A stretch of 64,000 bases of DNA, from assembly GCA_965230185.1 (NCBI GenBank), contig OZ245995.1, positions 4,216,001 to 4,280,000 of the forward strand, given 5' to 3'. Of the stretch, positions 60,508 through 64,000 are shown piece by piece. How positions within the stretch are numbered: the first letter of the stretch is position 1; every line of letters starts with the position of its first letter. The position numbers and the translations under genes are program-made. The notes below the pieces were generated by a model. That model had not been told where the DNA came from and did not search any database. It worked only from the letters and a program-made list of their open reading frames with translations. The stretch is from Motiliproteus sp965230185 (GTDB lineage: Bacteria; Pseudomonadota; Gammaproteobacteria; Pseudomonadales; Balneatricaceae).

Positions 60508-60612
60508 TTCATAACCAGCTTCCGAACACACACAATCGGCTTTTCAACAAACTTACAGAGCTGCATCCACGTTAAGCTGAAAGGGTATAAACAAGACCCG
60601 GAGGGCCGGACC

Positions 60613-61245
60613 ATGCTGGATTCATCGCTGATCGTTTTTATTCTCACCTCCTTACTGATCATCCTGTCGCCCGGTCAGGATATGGTACTGGTACTGTCCC
60701 GCTCCATCGCTCGGGGAACCCGGGCCGGCGTGGTCACGGCGGCCGGTGTCGCCACCGGCCTGCTGGGACATACCCTGCTGGTGGCGCTCGGGCTGGGTGC
60801 GTTGCTGCAGGCCTCCGAACTGGCCTTCAGCCTGATGAAGTACGTCGGAGCCGCTTACCTGCTCTATCTCGGAATCAGGGCGTTCCGGGCACCACCCATA
60901 GACCTTGCCGGCACCGCTAAGATTCAGGGAAGTCTGCGGTCGTTCTTCATTCAGGGAGCTATTTCCAACCTCAGCAACCCCAAGATAGCCATTTTCTACT
61001 TCGCCTATCTGCCTCAGTTTGTATCTGCTGACAACCCTTATACGACGGAGACTCTGCTGGCGCTCGGCACCGTTTTTGCCCTGCTGACCTTTATCGTCAA
61101 GATGCCGATCGGCCTGCTGGCAGGTGCCTGTTCAGGCTGGATTCAGCGCCGACCCGGGGTGCAGCTCTGGCTCAATCGCAGCTGTGGCAGTGTGCTGGTG
61201 GCCATGGGCCTGCGACTTGCCAGCGAAGACTCGATGAGTACCTGA
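60613..61245 (+). CDS. LysE/RhtB-family amino-acid exporter
   Basis: 210-residue membrane protein with about six hydrophobic segments and the LysE/RhtB signature LLIILSPGQDMVLVLSRSIARG, plus NLSNPKIAIFYFAYLPQF. Family members export lysine, homoserine, threonine or other neutral and basic amino acids. The substrate cannot be told from the sequence, but the threonine-aldolase-like gene just downstream (96 nt) suggests threonine or a related beta-hydroxy amino acid. Confidence 0.88.
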   Translation: MLDSSLIVFILTSLLIILSPGQDMVLVLSRSIARGTRAGVVTAAGVATGLLGHTLLVALGLGALLQASELAFSLMKYVGAAYLLYLGIRAFRAPPIDLAGTAKIQGSLRSFFIQGAISNLSNPKIAIFYFAYLPQFVSADNPYTTETLLALGTVFALLTFIVKMPIGLLAGACSGWIQRRPGVQLWLNRSCGSVLVAMGLRLASEDSMST

Positions 61246-61340
61246 TAACTGCAATTTTTTACAATGCCACTGCTGCTGAACACGGCATACTGTTCAGCAA
61301 GCAGGCAGCCGTTTGCCAGCTACTGACGAGGTACAGCGTA

Positions 61341-62408
61341 ATGAACAGCCAGGCTCATCCGACCACAACCCCTGAGTATCGAGGCTTTACCAGCGACAAC
61401 ATCGCCGGAGCCTCGCCCGAAATTATTGAGGCCATCGCCGCATGTAACGAAGGTCAGGCACAGCCCTATGGATCAGATTCCCTCAGCCTGCAGGTGGAGC
61501 AGCAGCTGCAGGAGATCTTCGAATGTGATCTGAGTCTGTTTCTGGTTCCTACCGGTTCAGCGGCAAACGCCCTGGCTCTGAGCGTGCTGACACCGCCCTG
61601 GGGCAATATCTACTGCCATCCCGACAGTCATATCAACAATGACGAGTGCGGGGCTCCCGAGTTTTATAGCCAGGGGGCCAAACTGGTCACCGTTGGCGGG
61701 GCAGGAGCGAAGATCGACAACGCCCGGCTGGCACCACTGTTCGACCGCAAAGTCGGCGATGTTCACTCCACTCAGCCGGCTTCCGTCAGCATTACCCAGG
61801 CCACAGAGACCGGAAATATCTACGAAATCGATGAAATTCAGGCGATCGGTCAGCGCTGCCGCAAGGCCGGTATCCGAATGCATATGGATGGCGCCCGGTT
61901 CGCCAATGCCCTGGTGTCGCTGGATTGCACTCCGGCAGAGATGACCTGGCAGGCGGGGGTCGATGCCCTCTCCTTCGGCGCCACCAAGAACGGCACGATT
62001 GCCGCTGAAGCGATCATTCTGTTTGATAAGGCGCTGGCGGTCGAGACGGGCTATCGCCGCAAACGAGGCGGCCATCTGTGCTCCAAAATGCGCTTTCTAT
62101 CCGCTCAGATGAACGCCTACCTGGAGAATGACCTGTGGCTGCGCAATGCCCGTCATGCCAATGCCATGGCAGCCCGACTGGAACAGGGTCTCAGAGCCAC
62201 AGCCGGGGTCGAGCTGCCGGAAGAGGTCCGGGCCAACATCGTTTTCTGCAAACTGCCGGACGCCACGATTGAGCAATTGCTGGAGCAGGGTTTTCGTTTC
62301 TACCACGATCGCTGGGGCCGGGGGATTGTGCGGCTGGTGACCAGCTTCGCCACCACGGCTGATGAGGTCGACGCCTTTGTCAGAGCGGTTCAACGGTTGC
62401 ACGGATAA
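61341..62408 (+). CDS. low-specificity L-threonine aldolase-like PLP enzyme
   Basis: 355 residues, beta-eliminating lyase/threonine aldolase family (fold type I PLP). It has Lys216 in SFGATKNGT for PLP, HMDGARFANAL with the Asp contacting the PLP nitrogen, and VPTGSAANALAL near the phosphate-binding loop. It would split threonine or allo-threonine to glycine and acetaldehyde. It is bracketed by AraC regulators and follows the LysE exporter; a dedicated amino-acid detoxification or catabolic unit is a reasonable guess. Confidence 0.85.
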   Translation: MNSQAHPTTTPEYRGFTSDNIAGASPEIIEAIAACNEGQAQPYGSDSLSLQVEQQLQEIFECDLSLFLVPTGSAANALALSVLTPPWGNIYCHPDSHINNDECGAPEFYSQGAKLVTVGGAGAKIDNARLAPLFDRKVGDVHSTQPASVSITQATETGNIYEIDEIQAIGQRCRKAGIRMHMDGARFANALVSLDCTPAEMTWQAGVDALSFGATKNGTIAAEAIILFDKALAVETGYRRKRGGHLCSKMRFLSAQMNAYLENDLWLRNARHANAMAARLEQGLRATAGVELPEEVRANIVFCKLPDATIEQLLEQGFRFYHDRWGRGIVRLVTSFATTADEVDAFVRAVQRLHG

Positions 62409-62494
62409 TCAGGAATTATAGAATCAGTAGCAGAGGCCGGAGCGGCTCTCAGACCGTCACCGGCCTCAACGGGCTCGCTGTCTCGGGAGGACCA

Positions 62495-63304
62495 ATGAAA
62501 GACCGTATTGAATACCATCGGGTCTCCGATACCTCTGAGCTGATACTCAGCGATGCTTACTATTCCGAGTACCGCTTCGAACCCCACTATCATCTTGATT
62601 ATCACATTGGTCTGGTCATCGATGGCGTTCAGCGTCAGCGCTTTCAGGGTAAGTCTGTGCTGTTGGGTCCCGGTCGGATATCGGTCATGCCACCCGGCGA
62701 GATCCATGACGGCGTCGGTTATGACGATAGCGAATATCGTATGAAGACCTTTCGGCTGTCGGCGGCACTGCTGGCCAGCTATTTCGAGGACATTTTCGAA
62801 ACACAGCAGCCCCCTTCATTTGCCGGAGCGATGGTCGAAAACCAGCGGCTGGCCAGTCGTCTGCTGGCTTTACACAGTGGTATTCAGGATACCCGCTCAC
62901 TGTCCCCGCTGTCGGTGGAGGAGCTGTGGCTGCAGCTGATGGCCCCCCTGTTCGCTCACCTCTGCGTGGCGTCCCCCGAACCGGTGACAGGTGGGCTGGC
63001 GCGAAAACACTGGCAATGGGTCAACGAATTCTGCCACGAGAATCTGGGGGCAAAAATCACCCTGGAGCAGCTCTCAGCTCTCTGTGGTCTGAGCCGCTAT
63101 CAGTTCCTGCGTCGTTTCGAGAAGACCACCGGTCTGACCCCGAAAGCCTGGTTGATCAGACTGCGGCTGGAACATGCCTGTGCATTGCTGCGACGCGCGA
63201 ACCGGAGTATCGCAGACGTCGCCACGACAGTGGGGTTTTACGACCAGAGTCATTTCAATCGGGCGTTCCGTCAGGCTTATGGGGTGGCACCCTCCCGCTA
63301 TTAA
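62495..63304 (+). CDS. AraC-family transcriptional regulator
   Basis: 269 residues. The N-terminal AraC cupin domain (FEPHYHLDYHIGLVIDG and MPPGEIHDGVG) is the effector-binding part. The C-terminal HTH pair (about 165-265) ends VGFYDQSHFNRAFRQAYGVAPSRY. It starts 86 nt after the aldolase gene and may belong to the same unit. It looks like the AraC regulators paired with LysE-type exporters, so two regulators flank this exporter-aldolase pair. Confidence 0.88.
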   Translation: MKDRIEYHRVSDTSELILSDAYYSEYRFEPHYHLDYHIGLVIDGVQRQRFQGKSVLLGPGRISVMPPGEIHDGVGYDDSEYRMKTFRLSAALLASYFEDIFETQQPPSFAGAMVENQRLASRLLALHSGIQDTRSLSPLSVEELWLQLMAPLFAHLCVASPEPVTGGLARKHWQWVNEFCHENLGAKITLEQLSALCGLSRYQFLRRFEKTTGLTPKAWLIRLRLEHACALLRRANRSIADVATTVGFYDQSHFNRAFRQAYGVAPSRY

Positions 63305-63446
63305 CCAGCGGACAGGTTCACTCACACACTTCGACAACGGGATTCGTTCAGAAAAGCTGAAAAATTGCGTCTTTCTGACTACCGTTACGTCTTAGTAATC
63401 AACAGGGCCCCTCAACACTCAGCTGATCACCACAGAGAGTCGAAGA

Positions 63447-64000
63447 TTGAATATTGAAGCTATCTGGCAACAGTACAGCCAGAGCCTGAAAGCACTGCTA
63501 CGGTCAAAGATCTCAAATCCCTCCGATGCGGATGACCTGCTGCAGGAAATACTGATTAAAACGGATCGCAACATCGGCAAGCTCAAATCCCGGGACAAGC
63601 TCAGGCCCTGGCTTTTTCAGCTGGCCAATAACACGATTATCGACTTTTACCGCAAAAAGCGGCACTTCGGCGAAGCAGACGTAGAAAACCTCTGGTACGA
63701 GGATGACGGCCCCCAGGCGCAGCAACAACTCAGTGAGTGTATTCTGCCTTTCGTTAACGCGCTGCCGCCCGACACCGCAGAGCTGCTGCGCGCAATCGAT
63801 ATCGAAGGGCGCTCCCAGAAAGAGTTTGCCGCCGAATCAGGTATCGCCTATTCGACGCTGAAATCCCGGGTTCAGCGCGGTCGAATCCAGCTGCGGGAGC
63901 TTTTCGAGAATTGCTGTCATCTGTCGGTCGACCGCCATGGCAACATCTTCGACTACGACGCTAAGCCCGGCAGTTGTGCGGACTGCGACGAACAGTGCAG
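63447..64000 (+). CDS. SigZ-like ECF RNA polymerase sigma factor (3' end outside window)
   Basis: 184 codons are visible and the frame is open to the right edge. It begins MNIEAIWQQYSQSLKALLRS with a TTG start at 63447, six bases after AGAGAG. Region 2 (LLQEILIKTDRNIGKLKSRDKLRPWLFQLANNTIIDFYRK) and region 4 (LPPDTAELLRAIDIEGRSQKEFAAESGIAYSTLKSRVQRGR) of an ECF sigma factor are clear. After region 4 comes a Cys-rich tail (ENCCH ... SCADCDEQC), a likely metal-binding appendage as in SigZ-type factors. The stop codon and any anti-sigma gene lie beyond the window. Confidence 0.85.
   Translation, partial: MNIEAIWQQYSQSLKALLRSKISNPSDADDLLQEILIKTDRNIGKLKSRDKLRPWLFQLANNTIIDFYRKKRHFGEADVENLWYEDDGPQAQQQLSECILPFVNALPPDTAELLRAIDIEGRSQKEFAAESGIAYSTLKSRVQRGRIQLRELFENCCHLSVDRHGNIFDYDAKPGSCADCDEQC

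Noticed and set aside
1..64000. CRISPR arrays, tRNA and rRNA genes
   Set aside because: No regularly spaced repeats and no recognisable tRNA or rRNA sequence were seen on reading; short tRNA-like folds could still be missed without a computed scan.

Overview
The window is a chromosomal segment of a marine-type, denitrifying gammaproteobacterium. The pointers are the rnd-ycgL-ycgN and recR-ybaB-dnaX gene orders, TRAP and TauE/SafE transporters, a cytochrome cd1 nitrite reductase and moderately high G+C. I would guess Oceanospirillales or Alteromonadales, but the sequence alone does not fix the genus.

Region 1 (1-14.1 kb) is a nitrite-reduction island. nirS (cytochrome cd1), a NirT-type multihaem cytochrome fused to an ethylbenzene-dehydrogenase-like haem domain, and a cupredoxin form one leftward unit. 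nirC-F-D-L-G-H-J-N, the haem d1 assembly set, forms a second. A CysG-type siroheme synthase is read divergently from nirC. Sites resembling TTGAT-N4-ATCAA (FNR/DNR class) lie about 41 bp upstream of the inferred starts of all three units. An SDR and a LysR gene interrupt the island.

Region 2 (14.6-41 kb) is mostly housekeeping: aminopeptidase, FKBP, Prc protease, ribosomal protein S1, RNase D, RecR, YbaB and DnaX. dnaX carries an E. coli-like -1 frameshift signal. Next come an HDOD-GGDEF protein, EndA, a PG-binding/M15 peptidase, a three-gene MotA/ExbB-type channel operon of unknown function, TauE/SafE, a split chromate transporter, gamma-glutamyltransferase and a saccharopine-dehydrogenase-like enzyme.

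Region 3 (41-48.5 kb) is a TRAP transporter-UspA-racemase-M24 hydrolase operon resembling part of the ectoine utilisation clusters (ueh/eut/doe), with a divergent LysR. A 269-bp MITE-like inverted-repeat element sits exactly at the LysR stop codon.

Region 4 (49.3-58.5 kb) is the most interesting. It holds a thioesterase, a KamA-family radical SAM aminomutase, a two-subunit CoA transferase, a class III aminotransferase of the GSA/beta-transaminase type and a PcaF-like thiolase in one operon, followed by a LysR gene and an ALDH7 (aminoadipate semialdehyde dehydrogenase family). Together they could convert lysine-derived 2-aminoadipate to 3-aminoadipate, 3-oxoadipate, 3-oxoadipyl-CoA and finally succinyl-CoA plus acetyl-CoA, a route I do not recognise from known lysine catabolism. 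This is inference from gene content.

Region 5 (58.6-64 kb) holds a palindromic intergenic stretch, an orphan c-type cytochrome, two AraC regulators flanking a LysE exporter and a threonine-aldolase-like enzyme, and the start of a SigZ-like sigma factor that runs off the right edge.
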